Both the position numbers and the translations under genes were made by a program. 64,000 nucleotides of DNA from Armigeres subalbatus (Eukaryota; Arthropoda; Insecta; Diptera; Culicidae): contig NC_085140.1 of NCBI RefSeq assembly GCF_024139115.2, positions 235,974,371 to 236,038,370 on the forward strand. Reading direction: 5' to 3'. Positions 35,262-61,982 of the stretch are shown here, one piece after another. The first letter of the stretch is position 1. Every line of letters begins with the position of its first letter. Below the pieces are notes generated by a model. It saw only the letters and a list, made by a program, of their open reading frames with translations, did no database searches and was not told the origin of the DNA.

Positions 35262-35533
35262 TGACCACATAAGGGACTAAACGTAAGTCAACTAATCTAA
35301 GAACAAACTATGAATCTTATGAAAGCACTGATTGTATAACATAAACTTATATCTATTATTACACTACATAAATGAATTATGAGTAAATTATGCTATTACA
35401 ATCATGTATAACGTTACCTTTGCCAGGAAAATTATAATTCAGCCGTTGAACAACACCCAGTCTCGTGTTTCATTGCGGCAATTATAGTTACGGGGTTAAA
35501 TCCTTCAGTCCCGTTGGTATAAAACCAACAAGT
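35262..35533 (-). repeat. inverted-repeat block X, right copy
   Basis: Inverse of 25,772-26,040 with a few small differences. Read on the minus strand it continues the LTR-like sequence that begins at 35,714. Confidence 0.87.
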
Positions 35534-35714
35534 TATAATTTTCGTTTAGCTTTTAGATTTTAAGGCGACTTCTCGATTTTGTTTATATATCCTTACTTCG
35601 CTAATTGACGTTGCCAACTTTTACCTTACCTATAGCAGCTCTTCGTCGGTTGTGTTTGTGGATAAGCTTACTGAATGCATAGATGCGCGCTGGCAGCAAG
35701 CTGCCTCGCCAACA
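35534..35714 (-). repeat. BEL 5' LTR-like segment
   Basis: Minus strand begins TGTTGGCGAGGCAGCTTGCTGC, as at 26,139. It contains a TATA-like GGATATATAAACA near 35,582-35,594 and runs into block X. LTR start plus TATA suggests the promoter-bearing end of a BEL LTR. Confidence 0.65.
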
Positions 35715-35937
35715 TCGACTATTTTAGAAAAAAAAAAAGAATGAATAGGAAAACACTTTATTATAATATCTTTATAATTCAACAATAAGATATAAAATTT
35801 AACAGATCAAGGGCATACAATACTATCGAAAGATTTGGTCATGTTCGGCATCTCCAAAGAGACACTCTGGAACAAATCTTTGAACGCTGCTGTGTTCGGC
35901 CGCCAATATTCGATGACAATTATGTGTTTGCAAAAAC

Positions 35938-36060
35938 TACTTTGTTTTCGGGAAATTGTTACATTCGGGGAAATTGCTCTCGGGGAATTGTTACATTCGA
36001 GGAAATTGCATTCGGGGAATTGGTTTTCGGGGAATTGTTGTACAATCCTCTCTTCTGCCA
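35938..36060 (-). repeat. right arm of TTCCCCGAA tandem motifs
   Basis: Inverse of 24,243-24,381, with shared order of spacers (AAAACCAATTCCCCGAATGC). Each arm is probably the end of one repeat family. Confidence 0.85.
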
Positions 36061-36592
36061 TTAGCTTTCACGTAATTAGTATAAGACCCCTTTTCGGTGA
36101 ACCAAAATGATCTATGATTTAGAATGTGTATATACAAAGTGGACAGAAATATATTTTGTAATGTTTTGCTTAGTTCAACTCACTAAATAGGGAGTGTGCG
36201 TTATAGTATGGATTCCTTAAACAAAATCAAAATTATCGCTGGAATCATTATTATTTTAGAGTTTCGGCACTTCCTCAGGCAAGATGTTGGGACTGGGTCT
36301 CTACTACCTGGAAAAACTTGGAAAACCTGGAATTATCAGGATTTTTACGTGGAAAAATCCCGGAATTATCAGTGAATTCCTGACACAATCAGGGGAATTT
36401 TAAACAAAAATACACGCGCGCCTTAGACATGAGTAGCAATGTCTATAGCAGAGTAGTGAACACTACATTTGGGTTTGGTGTCAGGCCCTGAAAGACAGCC
36501 TTTAAAAAAACTTACGCAACAAATAATCAACAAGAGAGTACAGACCGGAACAATCGGCAAAGATCACTGCGACTAAAAGGGACTAGCGATTG

Positions 36593-36818
36593 CAAACTCG
36601 GTTTGTGGAACTGCAAATCTCTCAACTTCATCAGGAGCACGCGCATATTCGCTGATGTACTCAAGGACCGTAAATTCGGCATCGTAGCACTGCAGGAGGT
36701 TTGTTGGAAGAGATCAATGGTGCGAACATTTAGAGGTAATCATACCATCCACCAGAGCTGCGGCGACGAAAGTCTTGGGCAAAGTAAGAGCTTCGGGATG
36801 AGGCGCGAAGCAAAGTAG
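36593..36818 (+). pseudogene. LINE endonuclease N-terminal fragment
   Basis: LWNCKSLNF and FGIVALQEVCW correspond to the first catalytic Asn and Glu motifs of AP-like endonucleases. The frame is lost after HQSCGDESLGQ. Confidence 0.8.
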
Positions 36819-37189
36819 CGCGACTTTCGTATGAATCTCCGAACAAGCCACCGATCGCTAGAACTGTGCTCATGCGCCGAACAGCATAATATTTAGTAGG
36901 TTGAAATCACTTATTTTGCCTGTCTTGATAAGAGTAGTCACCATGCTACTACGGCTTGGGTTGCTGGGTGGACGTTAGGCAAAATAACAGCGATTACAAC
37001 AATGCTGTTCTCACAACTGGCCCTCTGCTAAAATTTCAATTTCTGTTCGCTTTATTTTATACTCGTCACTCGCTTGCGACACCTATTCATACTGTTCTTC
37101 ATTGTTGCGCTGCTTCTTCACTTTGAGCTTTAGATGTTGTACTCATCGATAAATGCCAATAAATCAATAATGTTTGATTTCATAGTGAT

Positions 37190-37718
37190 GGGCGATATGC
37201 AAAGGCGCGTGATTGGGTCTTGGCCGATCAATGAGAGAATATGTAGGTTGAGGATCAAAGGCTATGGGCCCACACTCCGGAAGCACTGATGATGATAAAG
37301 ACGCATTCTACGCGCAGGTGGAACGTGAGTACGACAGCTGCCTAAGTCGTGGCTTAGAATCATTACCATAATAGAAGATTTGAACGCTCGGTTTGGCAAG
37401 GAGGAGTTTAGACCGACTATTAGGAAGTTCAACGCTCACCGGCTGACGAACGAAAACGGCCTACGACTAATTTATTTCGCCACCTCCAAGAATATGGCCA
37501 TTCACAGCACCTACTTCCAATACAGCCTTCCGTATCGGTACACCTGGATATCACGACTGCAGACAGAATCACAATTAGACCACGTTCTGATTGATGGACG
37601 GCACTTCTCTGACATTATCAACGCCAGGACGTATCGTGCCGCTAATATCGACTCTGATCAATATCTGGTGACGGGTCAACTGCGCCCAAAACTATCCGTC
37701 ATCAACAATGTTCGGTAA
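37190..37718 (+). pseudogene. LINE endonuclease C-terminal fragment
   Basis: LNARFGKEEFRPT carries the Asp/Asn pair with Asp to Asn-like drift, and SQLDHVLIDGRHFSD the terminal SDH-type motif. Then come DSDQYLV and a stop after VINNVR. DSDQ replaces the usual His, so catalysis is lost. Confidence 0.8.
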
Positions 37719-37739
37719 CGACGGCCACCGCGGTACGAC

Positions 37740-38200
37740 CTACAGCGACTGAAGCAACCTGATGTCGCCACTGCATACGCGCAGCATCTCGAGGCAGCGT
37801 TGCCGGAAGAGGGTGAGCTCGATGGGGCCTCTCTTGAGGACCGAGGCCGTTCTCGAGGAACACGCAAGTTCTATCAGAAGCTCAGCGCATCCCGCAAAGG
37901 CTTCGTGCCGCGAGCCGAAATGTGCAGGGATAAGGATGGGAGCATCTTGACGGACGAACGTGTGGTGATCGAAAAGTGGAAGCAGCACTACGTGGAACAT
38001 TTGAATGGCGTTGAGAGTACAGGCAACGGAGTAGATGACTACGTCAGTTCAGCGGACGATAGAAATCAACTAGCCCCAACCTTGAGGGAAGTTAAGGATC
38101 CCATCCAACAGCCAAAGACCAATAAAGCAGCTGGTAAGGATGGTAACGGAGCTGAGCTCATCAAGATGGGCTCGGAAAAGCTTGCCTGCACAAACTGATA
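37740..38200 (+). pseudogene. LINE linker and start of reverse transcriptase
   Basis: AYAQHLEAALPEEGELDG links endonuclease and reverse transcriptase. An internal deletion near 37,840 joins it to [34 protein letters not shown] is the entry of the reverse-transcriptase domain, then a frameshift. Confidence 0.75.
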
Positions 38201-38860
38201 GTCAAAATCTGGGAAACTGAACAGCTACCGGATGAGTGGAAGGAAGGAATCATATGCCCCATGTACAAAAAAGGCGACAAGCTGGAGTGTGAGAACTTTC
38301 GAGCGATCACCATCCTTAATGCCGCCTAAAAAGTGATATCCCAGATCATCTTCCGTCATCTGTCACCATTAGTGAATGAGTTCGTGGGAAGTTACCAAGC
38401 CGGCTCCGTTGACGGCCGCTCGACGTCGGACCAGATTTTTACTGTACGGCAAATCCTTCAAAAATGCCGTGAATACCATGTCCCAACGCACTATCTCTTT
38501 ATTGAGCATACGACAATATAGATCGCGTAGAGCTATACAAAATTATGACCGAAAACAGCTTTCCTGGGAAGCTTACTAGACTGATCACAGCAACCAACGG
38601 TGGATGATGTGCAAATCTGTGTAAAGATTTCTGGCGAACACTCCAGTTTGTTCGAATCGCGCCGAGGACTAAGACAAGGTGAATAGACTTTCGTCCCTGT
38701 TCTTCAACATTGCGCTAAAAATTGTCTTGCGGAGAACCGGGTGTAACAGCCGGGGTACGATTTTCAACAGATCCAATCAATTTATTTGTTTCGCGGATGA
38801 CATGGACAGTGTCGGCCGAACAAAGGTGGCAGAACTGGACCCAACAAACAATTTAAGCTG
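38200..38860 (+). pseudogene. LINE reverse transcriptase fragments
   Basis: [20 protein letters not shown], then [10 protein letters not shown], a stop, SQIIFRHLSPL, and SYQAGSVDGRSTSDQIFT. After a gap the catalytic FADDMDS follows near 38,790. Several stops and frameshifts make it inactive. Confidence 0.8.
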
Positions 38861-38937
38861 AACAAGCTAGTTAATAGGCTGAAGAAGCTTATTTGCCACG
38901 AAACAAGCTCTTCTTCAGCTTCCAATGTTTGTTGGGG
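38840..38937. mobile_element. small MITE in the LINE
   Basis: Ends CCCAACAAACA and TGTTTGTTGGG with partly pairing AAGCTGAA/TTCAGCTT arms. Confidence 0.6.
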
Positions 38938-39032
38938 AGAGATGCAGCCTTGAACCGAGTATTGTACAACTACTCCCACAAACCACGAACGCAGCCAACA
39001 TTACACTACCCCATGGAAGGACGACAGTACTA

Positions 39033-39139
39033 CCCGAGTAGCACGCATGTTACACATAGATCACAGTAACTTATGTATGACCAGATTCAGTCACAATTGA
39101 GTTGCTGCAATCAGATTTGCATGATTTGTGCTGCTTGGG
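39033..39139. mobile_element. 107-bp MITE with TA target duplication
   Basis: Ends CCCGAGTAGCAC and GTGCTGCTTGGG are inverse apart from two mismatches. TA flanks both sides (39,031-39,032 and 39,140-39,141). Confidence 0.7.
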
Positions 39140-39310
39140 TATCGCTACCAGGGACGCCGAGGAGAACATCGAATGGGCAGCCATGGGGGTGGCGAACTGG
39201 GTGGTCAGCATGGCGCGGAATTCATGGGCGACAACGGGTCAATGACCAGGTCACAAGAACGAAAAAAATCATTAGCCTGGTGAGGGTTGTAAGCGAAAGG
39301 TTATTTGAAA

Positions 39311-40299
39311 AGTTAGAAGATAGAAAGAGTTAAGAAGTTGGAAAATTGAAGAATGTAATAGTGGGAAAGAAAAGTTAAAAGGAGTTAGAGTGGAAGACTG
39401 GACACCCAGGTAATAAGATGACTGGACATAAGCTGTGACGGAACCCCAAGCTAGCCATTGCTCGTGATATAATCACTAATTGCCATTTTGTGTTCCCCGT
39501 GTTGTCACCAGGACCTCGCGGTTTTGTTCTAAAAACTTCATCGCGGTTCCCTATCAACGCCATTCTGGGAAAACCGCTTACCTGAGAGCAAACCTGCAAG
39601 CAAGCCTGCCTACGAGTGTGCCGTTTGAGTGTGCCGAAAACCAGGCTTTTTCTCCAGCAAGTCTACAGACTGCTGAAGCCTCGAGTCCAGCACCACATTC
39701 GAGAGGCACACGGAATAAGGAGAGGCTGCAGACCGCCGAAAAGAAGCTGGCGTACACTTCTTGTTCAAGCCGGATAGCGAATTAAAGAGTCGACCGGTAG
39801 CAGTGCGCAGGGCTCCGAAGAACGAAGAAGAAAGTGTTGGGAGAAGTGAGGAAGTAAAGAAGAGAAAGCTAGGAGGTAGAGCTATGGAAGTGGAAGGCAT
39901 CGTTCAGTGTTCGAGGACGGACGCTGGAATAAAGGAAAGAAGTAGGACGTCAAGGACGGAATAAACTGTGGTCGGAATTATTTTCCATGAGACAACTTAA
40001 GTGTTTTTCTATCGCGGAGTGTCACGAGCTTAGAGCCGACCCTGAGGCTTGTAGGAGGGGGTCTCACCAGTGCTGGGAGTAACACGGCTCTGGCCCCCAG
40101 TAAGTTACTCGTGAGTACAACTTGTTCTGCTCAAGCTGGGGTGCAAACCGAGGGAACCTCCCAATTAACTACTCCAGCATCGCCGGTCTGCCGGACATAT
40201 CCGTTTCAATTCTGGTACAAACGTAGTAGCAACGGATCACGTACTGATTCATCTTCCTTGTCCACATGATTCATTGCCGTTGGCGATCCACTAACATGG
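39311..40299. other. GC-richer repeat-derived DNA, no gene assigned
   Basis: Overlapping frames on both strands (39,480-39,785 plus; 39,610-39,900 minus) with charged low-complexity sequence and no domain. Probably part of a retroelement end; the family was not recognised. Confidence 0.35.
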
Positions 40300-40335
40300 T
40301 TGATTGACGTCGAACAACCGCAGAAACCGTCGAAC

Positions 40336-40510
40336 AACCGCAGGGTTTCCAGTAGCCTTGCGAGCAAAGGCGTAGGATTGCCAGTCCGGAGATGGCGAGT
40401 TCGATTCTCGGTCCGGTCTAGAATGTTTTGGAAACTTTTGGGTTGGAAAGTTTCTCGACACCCTGGTCATAGTTTTTTTTTAACGAGGGTTATGGAAATC
40501 TGCAACTAGA
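40336..40510 (+). mobile_element. tRNA-derived SINE-like repeat
   Basis: Polymerase III A box TAGCCTTGCGAGC at 40,353 and B box GAGTTCGATTCTC at 40,397-40,409 are 44 bp apart. TCGGTCCGGTCTAG, a T-run and a body follow. No aminoacyl stem can be drawn, so it is a SINE head and not a tRNA gene. Confidence 0.7.
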
Positions 40511-41865
40511 CACCTGGGGAGGCGAACCCAGGTATTATGGGGATGGGATCACCACTCCCGACCCGAGTCATACATGTACCCTGCAGGGGGTACCCCATGC
40601 CGCCATCTCACAACATGGACAGTCCTCATTGTCTACCAAGCCGGAGGTGACCCTAGGTTGGTGGCTCCTACCTCAGCTAGGAGGCAGACCCTTTCATGTC
40701 TCCTATTTCTAAAGTGCCGCAGAAGCATCTACCCCCCGACACTCCTGCCAGTCATAGCGAGACTTTCGTGTCCTCTACTTCTGAGGTGCCGTAGAGGTAT
40801 CTGCCCCCCGACACTCCTGCCAGGCCTAGCGAGACTTCACTCAATCCGTCCCTGGCAGCCGGATCACACTACTGCCTAAGCAGTCATTCTGACCACATGT
40901 ACCATGCGAGTCTAACTTGTGTGCTCGCTCATACATTCAGTCCCTATCGCTTGCACCACTTGTGCATCACTCTCTTGACATTCAGTCTCTCACTCAGTGG
41001 GGGTTGTAATACCCCTATCTCCCATTTGTATCCCATCTGTGCACCTTCTGTGCATCATTTGGGCGTGGAACACCCGGCACGTCACGCGTGCCTAACACTC
41101 ACCTACCCGGGGTTTGAAACTGCCATCAGGGTTTCAGACAGGTACTTTGCTGGCAGTACCCACCTATTGATATTTCGAAGCCCAGATAGTTCTCAATCAG
41201 TGTGGACGGAGTGCAACGGAGTGGCACCACTTACCTTACATGTCTCCAATTTCTGAGGTGCCGCAGAAGCATCAACCCCCGACACTCCTGCCAGGCATAG
41301 CGAGACTTTCGTGTCCCCTAATTCTGAGGTGCCGCAGAGGTATCTGCCCCCCGACACTCCTGCCAGGCCTCACCAGACTTCAGTCATTCTAACTATCTAA
41401 CTACCGACCATGCGTATCATGCGAGGCTTACTTGTGTGTTCACCCATACACTCGGTCACTCACTCTGTTGGGGTATTACGAGTAATACCCCCAGCTCCCA
41501 TTCGCTTGCACCACTTGGGTGTGTGTGGGTACCACCCACTGCCACCCGCTTGCAGCCCTCACTCTGTGGAACCTCCACAGGCTCCGTTAACGACCTGGCT
41601 AATTGTTTCACCCCACCGGCCATTCATCCCCTCGGCACGGGTCGCCTGACACCTTGGGATTCGGGGTAAGGGACGCCATATTGTCATCCCATCTCCTCAT
41701 CACCCTGGGCATAGTGTATCCATTTTTCTTGCCACACAAGATACATACTCATGCAATGGCGGGCATAGAAAAGCTTTCAATTAATAACTGAGGAAATTCT
41801 AATAGAATACTAAATTGAAAAGCAGGCCAAGTTCCAGTTGGAATATAGAGGCATTGAAGAAGAAG
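40511..41865 (+). repeat. retroelement-derived repeat with 75-bp tandem units and GAA tail
   Basis: The unit GAGGTGCCGCAGARGYATC, CCCCGACACTCCTGCCAG, CGAGACTT recurs near 40,710, 40,785, 41,258 and 41,330. The segment ends ATTGAAGAAGAAGAAGAAG at about 41,865, as in retroelement tails. No coding sequence was recognised. Confidence 0.65.
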
Positions 41866-41869
41866 AAGA

Positions 41870-43180
41870 AGATACCAGTGTATCTATCCAATAAACGTTT
41901 CTGAAGTGGAATGATAGCTTTTAGGACCTAGAGTCTAGGTACAGTTAAGAACTAAGTTTCCAGAATTTAAAACAAATTGTCGCTATATTGTATAAGTAAT
42001 ATTGAAGGCCGATCCTACGGCTACTGCATATAGTTAAGTGCGATGCAAAATTTTAACATTGAGTTTGGATTAGCCTATCAATCTTATCCAAACACGTGAT
42101 GCATAACGATACAATGTTTCATTAATAAAAGATGTTATCTTTCCCTACATTATATTTCATATCTGTAAGTAATGAACGCAGATTGCTGTTGCTTAGTCAC
42201 AATCATTACTACAATCACGTGTTTTGTTTACGCTTACTGATTTCGTCATATCTAGCCTGCGATTACGAATCTGTTTTCGCGATTATCGTCCATCCACGGC
42301 ATTCCGCAGTTTTGTTTTCAAGCGGATTGCCGTTCGGGCAGGGTTCACTTCGTGTGGTGGTACGAACCGCATAATGTCTAACTAGCAGATAGGTATTCTG
42401 CAAGGAGCTAGTAGCGTGCCAAAACGGCAGGCTCTACATACCCTCCTCTACCGAGCGTGGCGGCGAACGTAATCATATGGCAATGGCGCGCATGCGTTTG
42501 ACTATTCTTTCGGCGTCGTGCCGTTAGGGTCGGATACATCGTCGATTGTTTTGTTGGATCCGAATGTTTTCGATTTTTCGCATATAGACGCAGTACAACG
42601 CAAGAAAGTTGTATTGCTGTAGAAAACAATTCACCTAAACGTGCATGGGAATTTTCTTGATTTCAAACTTTATATCTTATCTGTACTAAAAGAAATGGGT
42701 CAAGTAATATTAATGTGTTATAACAAAAATGTGAGAAAACTCACGATCTTTTGATTGGCATCTGGCTTTAATTTTATTTCAATGCCACGTAACATATGTT
42801 TATCATAATCTGCGGCAAGTGCAAAAAAAACGGTGGGGTAGCCGGGTGGAAAAATTGCTTCGTTCTCGTCCATTTGCCGTTGGGGACTACGCTTTATTGG
42901 CACAGCTGTGTAAAACAAGTTCAGATGCTGATTAATGAGATGAGGGTATTACTTCTGCGTGAAGAACGCTTTTTACAATGATATGGAAATTGCTAATAAA
43001 TATCATCTTCCAAACTGACGTACATGTTCATTCAGAATTAGAGGCGAAAGTATAGATTTGATAGTTCCGTTAGGAAAAGGCAGGCATGAAGAATGTTTTA
43101 TAGAAGTGGATTTGAAAACCGAGCGGAGCAAGCTTAGTCTGAGCAAAAAAAAAATGAATGCGAGCGGAGAGCAATATTTG
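41870..43180. other. region of apparently unique sequence, possible 5' region of the choline kinase
   Basis: 42,240-42,640 has higher GC and CG dinucleotides than neighbouring DNA and no obvious repeat. It lies upstream of the first recognised choline-kinase exon on the same strand, so it might hold the promoter or first exon. No signal proves this. Confidence 0.3.
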
Positions 43181-43183
43181 TAA

Positions 43184-43281
43184 TGGGCCAAACACAATTG
43201 ATACGTTTGCGTGCGTTTTGACAGTTTTCCCATGGAAAAACTGTCAAAACGCACGCAAACGTACCAATTGTGTTTGACCCA
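43184..43281. mobile_element. 98-bp near-perfect palindrome (foldback MITE)
   Basis: TGGGCCAAACACAATTGATA pairs with the inverse TACCAATTGTGTTTGACCCA. The pairing continues through CGTTTGCGTGCGTTTTGACA to a CCATGG centre. Flanked by TAA on both sides. Confidence 0.9.
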
Positions 43282-43581
43282 TAATGATATAAATCTCACG
43301 ACCTTCTTCCGCCAAACTCCCGAATGAAGAGGGAGGGAATAGTATCATATCTGATATCTCTTCACTGACAAAAGCAAGGTAGTTTTTTTTGCTCATATAC
43401 CATCGCTTGCTAAAAAGGGTTTATATCGACGAGTACCGGCTCTTAATTTCTAATATGTCATCAGCTTGTTGTTGAATAGGATTTTTATTGCGCAGCTTTG
43501 ATAACAACGAATCAACAATTTGACGCCACAATACACGATTAAAAGGCGTATCTCTCCATCCTCGATTGCGCTCCATGCTCA

Positions 43582-44714
43582 TCAAGTCGTTGTATACCTG
43601 GTCAGCCCACCTCGCTCGCTGCGCTCCACGCCTTCTTGTACCTGCCGGTCGGAAGCGAACACCATCTTTGCAGGGTTGCTGGCCGGCATTCTTGAAACCT
43701 GTCCTGCCCTTCGTACCCTTCCGACTTTAGGTACCTTTTGGATACTGAGTTTGCCCCGCGAAACAAACAAATTGACTGGAAATGTTGAAAATCGCACCCT
43801 GGCTGTTACATCCGGCTCTCCGCATGACACCTTCCAGTTCCACAACAAGCACGAAAGCCCATCACCTAGTCTTAGTCCCAGGCGCGATTCGAACGAACTG
43901 GAGTGTTCGCCCGAAATCTTCACACAGTTTTGCACACTGTTGCTTTGATCAGTCTGGTAAGCTTCCCAGGAAAGCTGTTCTCGTCCATAATTTTCCATAG
44001 CTCTACGCGGTCTATACCAAGATGAATACACCACTAGGTGTTCCAATCTGCCAAATTCACGATTCAGCCATCTTGGATTTTAGTATGGGAGAGCCAGCCG
44101 GTTTGTTTATGTTTTGCACCGAAAATGAATTTTTCACCCCCGCCTTCTTCTCGACCATAAATTAGGCAGACTGTAACATCTAGCTGTATATTCATCTTGG
44201 TCTATACTGCCGTGTGCCGCTTTGAAATCTATAAACAAATGGTGCGTTGGGATCTGGTATTCACGGCATTTTTGGAAGATATGCTTTACAGTAAAGATCT
44301 GGTCCATTGTCGAGCGGCTGTCAACAAAGCTGGTTTGATAACTTCCCACGAAATCATTTACTATTGGTGATAGACGGCGGAAGATGATCTGGGATACCAC
44401 TTTGTAGGTGGCATTGAGGATGGTGATCGCTCGAAAGTTTTCATACTCCAGCTTGTTGCCTATCTTGTAGATGGGGAATTGGGGAATATGACTCCTTTCT
44501 TCCACCCCCCCGGTAGCTGTTCAGTTTCCCAGATTCTGACAATCAGTTTGTGCAGACAAATGGCCAGCTTTTCTGGGCCCATCTTGATGGTTTCAGCTCC
44601 GATACTATCCTCACGAGCTGCTGAGTAACCAGTGCGTGTTTTGGTCATCGCGAAAATGAAAAAAATATCTATTTGGTTTTGCGCTTGTGTTGGGATTTGC
44701 TCCGGTCGAGACAA
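43582..44714 (-). pseudogene. second RTE-like LINE fragment (reverse transcriptase), minus strand
   Basis: Reads from TEQLPGGWKKG (frame 44,714-44,460) to [20 protein letters not shown], then VGSYQTSFVDSRSTMDQIF and HHLFIDFKAAHGSID (44,505-44,200). After a MITE the sequence continues in a broken frame to 43,582. Close relative of 38,200-38,860. FIDFKAA holds the first catalytic Asp; the second Asp pair is not found. Confidence 0.82.
44018..44199. mobile_element. hAT-type MITE inside the LINE fragment, 8-bp target duplication
   Basis: Ends CAAGATGAATACA and TGTATATTCATCTTG, flanked by GTCTATAC at 44,010-44,017 and 44,200-44,207. Length is 182 bp and it is non-coding. Confidence 0.88.
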
Positions 44715-44960
44715 GCGCGAACTTCCATAGTTTGCAGTAGATATCGAAGAAGTAAGTACAGTGCGTGTTTTAGTCGCCGCAAAAACGAAAAAATATCTAA
44801 TTGTTGTTCAATGGTTTATGCGCTTGCTTTGTGCTTTGTTTCGATCTAGACAAACGCGATCTTCCATAGTTTGCCGTAGTCATCGGGCAAGTCAGTACAG
44901 TGCTTGTTTTAGTCGTCGCGAAATGGTTGATATACCGAATCAGTCTTCGATGAAATACGT
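44631..44960 (+). repeat. tandem repeat, about 130-bp unit, 2.5 copies
   Basis: CAGTGCGTGTTTT..TCGCGAAAA..GAAAAAATATCT..GACAARCGCGAWCTTCCATAGTTTGC recurs with anchors at 44,630, 44,759 and 44,898. Frames differ between copies and no peptide is conserved, so it is non-coding. Confidence 0.85.
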
Positions 44961-45572
44961 TATAAACACATTGCGTTTTAGTTTTGTATCAACATGAATA
45001 TGGCGTCGTTCACAAGAACTAATTAGTCGCTTACCAAGGTGATTTCCAAAACAATAAAATTGTATTTCGCCTGAAAATGCTGTTATTTAGTTACTATAGA
45101 CATTAAGATACATTTACAAAACTCTTGATAGCAATTTCTTATGCATTGATATGGGTAAATAATAAATAATCATTTACTAAAACAAAATTTCCTATTTCAA
45201 TACTATTCTACCAACCATTTCGACTACCGTTCAGTAGCATTACACAGCACGGTATCGATTTTCATTTCATGGGAGGTGCTCCTGAGAAAGATATCGTACA
45301 TAGCAGCACCAGTCATTAAAATAACGATTCACTGCTTACCAAGCATTTCGATTAGTTGGATGATAGTTCGGATACGTTTGTTAGAATATTCTTTGTTTCG
45401 GAAATATCAATTGGCGTAGCTAGTGGCCACCTTAATTCCCCTGCAACCCTTTGTCCTTCGCGTTTACCTGACCGATACGAGTATGTTAATGGTCTGCCCC
45501 ATAAAAAGTTACCACGTATTGAATACCTGTCAAGTGTTGAAAGTTTCTGATTCCTTTTTCTCTACTTTATAG

Positions 45573-60679
<15,107 letters not shown>

Positions 60680-61974
60680 AATACTATCAAAAGCCTTCTA
60701 TTTCTGGTTGTCGATTGATTCCTGTCCTCTTCAACCTTGTACAACTTGGTTGCGAGACCAACGGACATATCCGGCCTCTTCAGTATAACACACACCCACA
60801 ATTACAAATCCAGTATACCTAAATCAGCTAGCACAAAATCAAAAGGCACGCTGGCTCACCAATGGCTAACATCGAATCCAATGATATTCATTCTGAACCT
60901 TTTTCGAAAGGCCATTGGAGAAAACGGTCTAAAAATAGAATGACATGGCAACATTATGCTTATCGCGGACGATGCATGCGCTCTGCACTCCTCTGGGCGT
61001 CATAACATGTAATTGTACCAGTATTAGTGGCCATTACTTTGTCAACAATGTGAGACACATGAAAGAGTACGTCAATACAACTCAAGAAGCGTTTATTTTA
61101 GAAAATATCCAAGCATTTCCACCAGAGTAGTAACTATTATTTTATTATTTTCTATTTTTAATATATATTGGTATTTATAATTGAACAATGAAAATATAGG
61201 ATTAAATACGCTAAATTATTGTAGAAAGGAAATTTTAATATTGTAGGCGAGAGTTTACAGTAGCTAAAATCTCAATGTTTTATTGCGGTTGTTACGAGGG
61301 ATGTGCGGTTTTATGTAAACAAAATATAATCAATCAAAAGATGACAGGTTTTCAAGGTAATAATTTAGCGCTTATACGTTGTAGTTACGTGCAGTAAATT
61401 ATTAGAGACTTATCCATGAGAACACATTGCGACTGACGGTAGTTAGGCTTAGGATTGAACTGTGAACAAATCTTAATGATATTTGAAACAAAGCGACTTA
61501 TTCAAGAAAGTTTCTATTTCGTGATGGTTAATTGTACTAAAGATAATTTCAACTAGCCTAGTTAATCAGTCCCATACATATCGGAGATTCGACCTTAACT
61601 AGATTTAAAACGGTGTAAGATTTTCAGAGATTATCGAAAACAACCTTTGTGATGAAGTAAACAAACAGTGAAAGCCAAATTATATAAAACAAATATTATA
61701 TCGGAAAATTTCACTTGCAGTCTGCTGGCTTATTGCAGTAGCTTTTCTCTTAATCGTACCGTGAAAAACGTGTATCTTTGAAACGAAATGGCTTAATGGC
61801 CAAAGTACATAAAATGAAGTATGTGAACATACTGCGCTCCTTATGCGATATTTAACTAGTACTAAAATAAGCTATATGTGTACCAATTTTGATGCTAAAA
61901 TTTTTATTTTTCTCAATAAAGTTACAAACATATATGTTCAATGAGAAATCATTTATTTTCCGAATTCCAAGTAC
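60680..61974. other. choline-kinase 3' flank, probable 3' UTR then intergenic
   Basis: Follows the TAG at 60,677-60,679. No second gene was recognised. An ATTAAA occurs at about 61,201 and an AATAAA at 62,201, which lies inside a MITE; I cannot tell which is used. Confidence 0.4.
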
Positions 61975-61982
61975 CGTCAAAC

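Larger units (their letters stand above)
36593..39310 (+). mobile_element. RTE-like non-LTR retrotransposon, decayed
   Basis: Plus-strand order: apurinic endonuclease, linker, reverse transcriptase. It is interrupted by frameshifts, stops, internal deletions and two MITEs (38,840-38,937 and 39,033-39,139). The clade is assigned by the style of endonuclease and reverse-transcriptase motifs and is uncertain; an I-group element is possible. Relatives lie at 43,582-44,714 (minus) and 56,246-56,530 (plus). Confidence 0.8.

Noticed and set aside
40353..40409. Possible tRNA gene
   Set aside because: Only internal promoter boxes are tRNA-like; no acceptor stem pairs.
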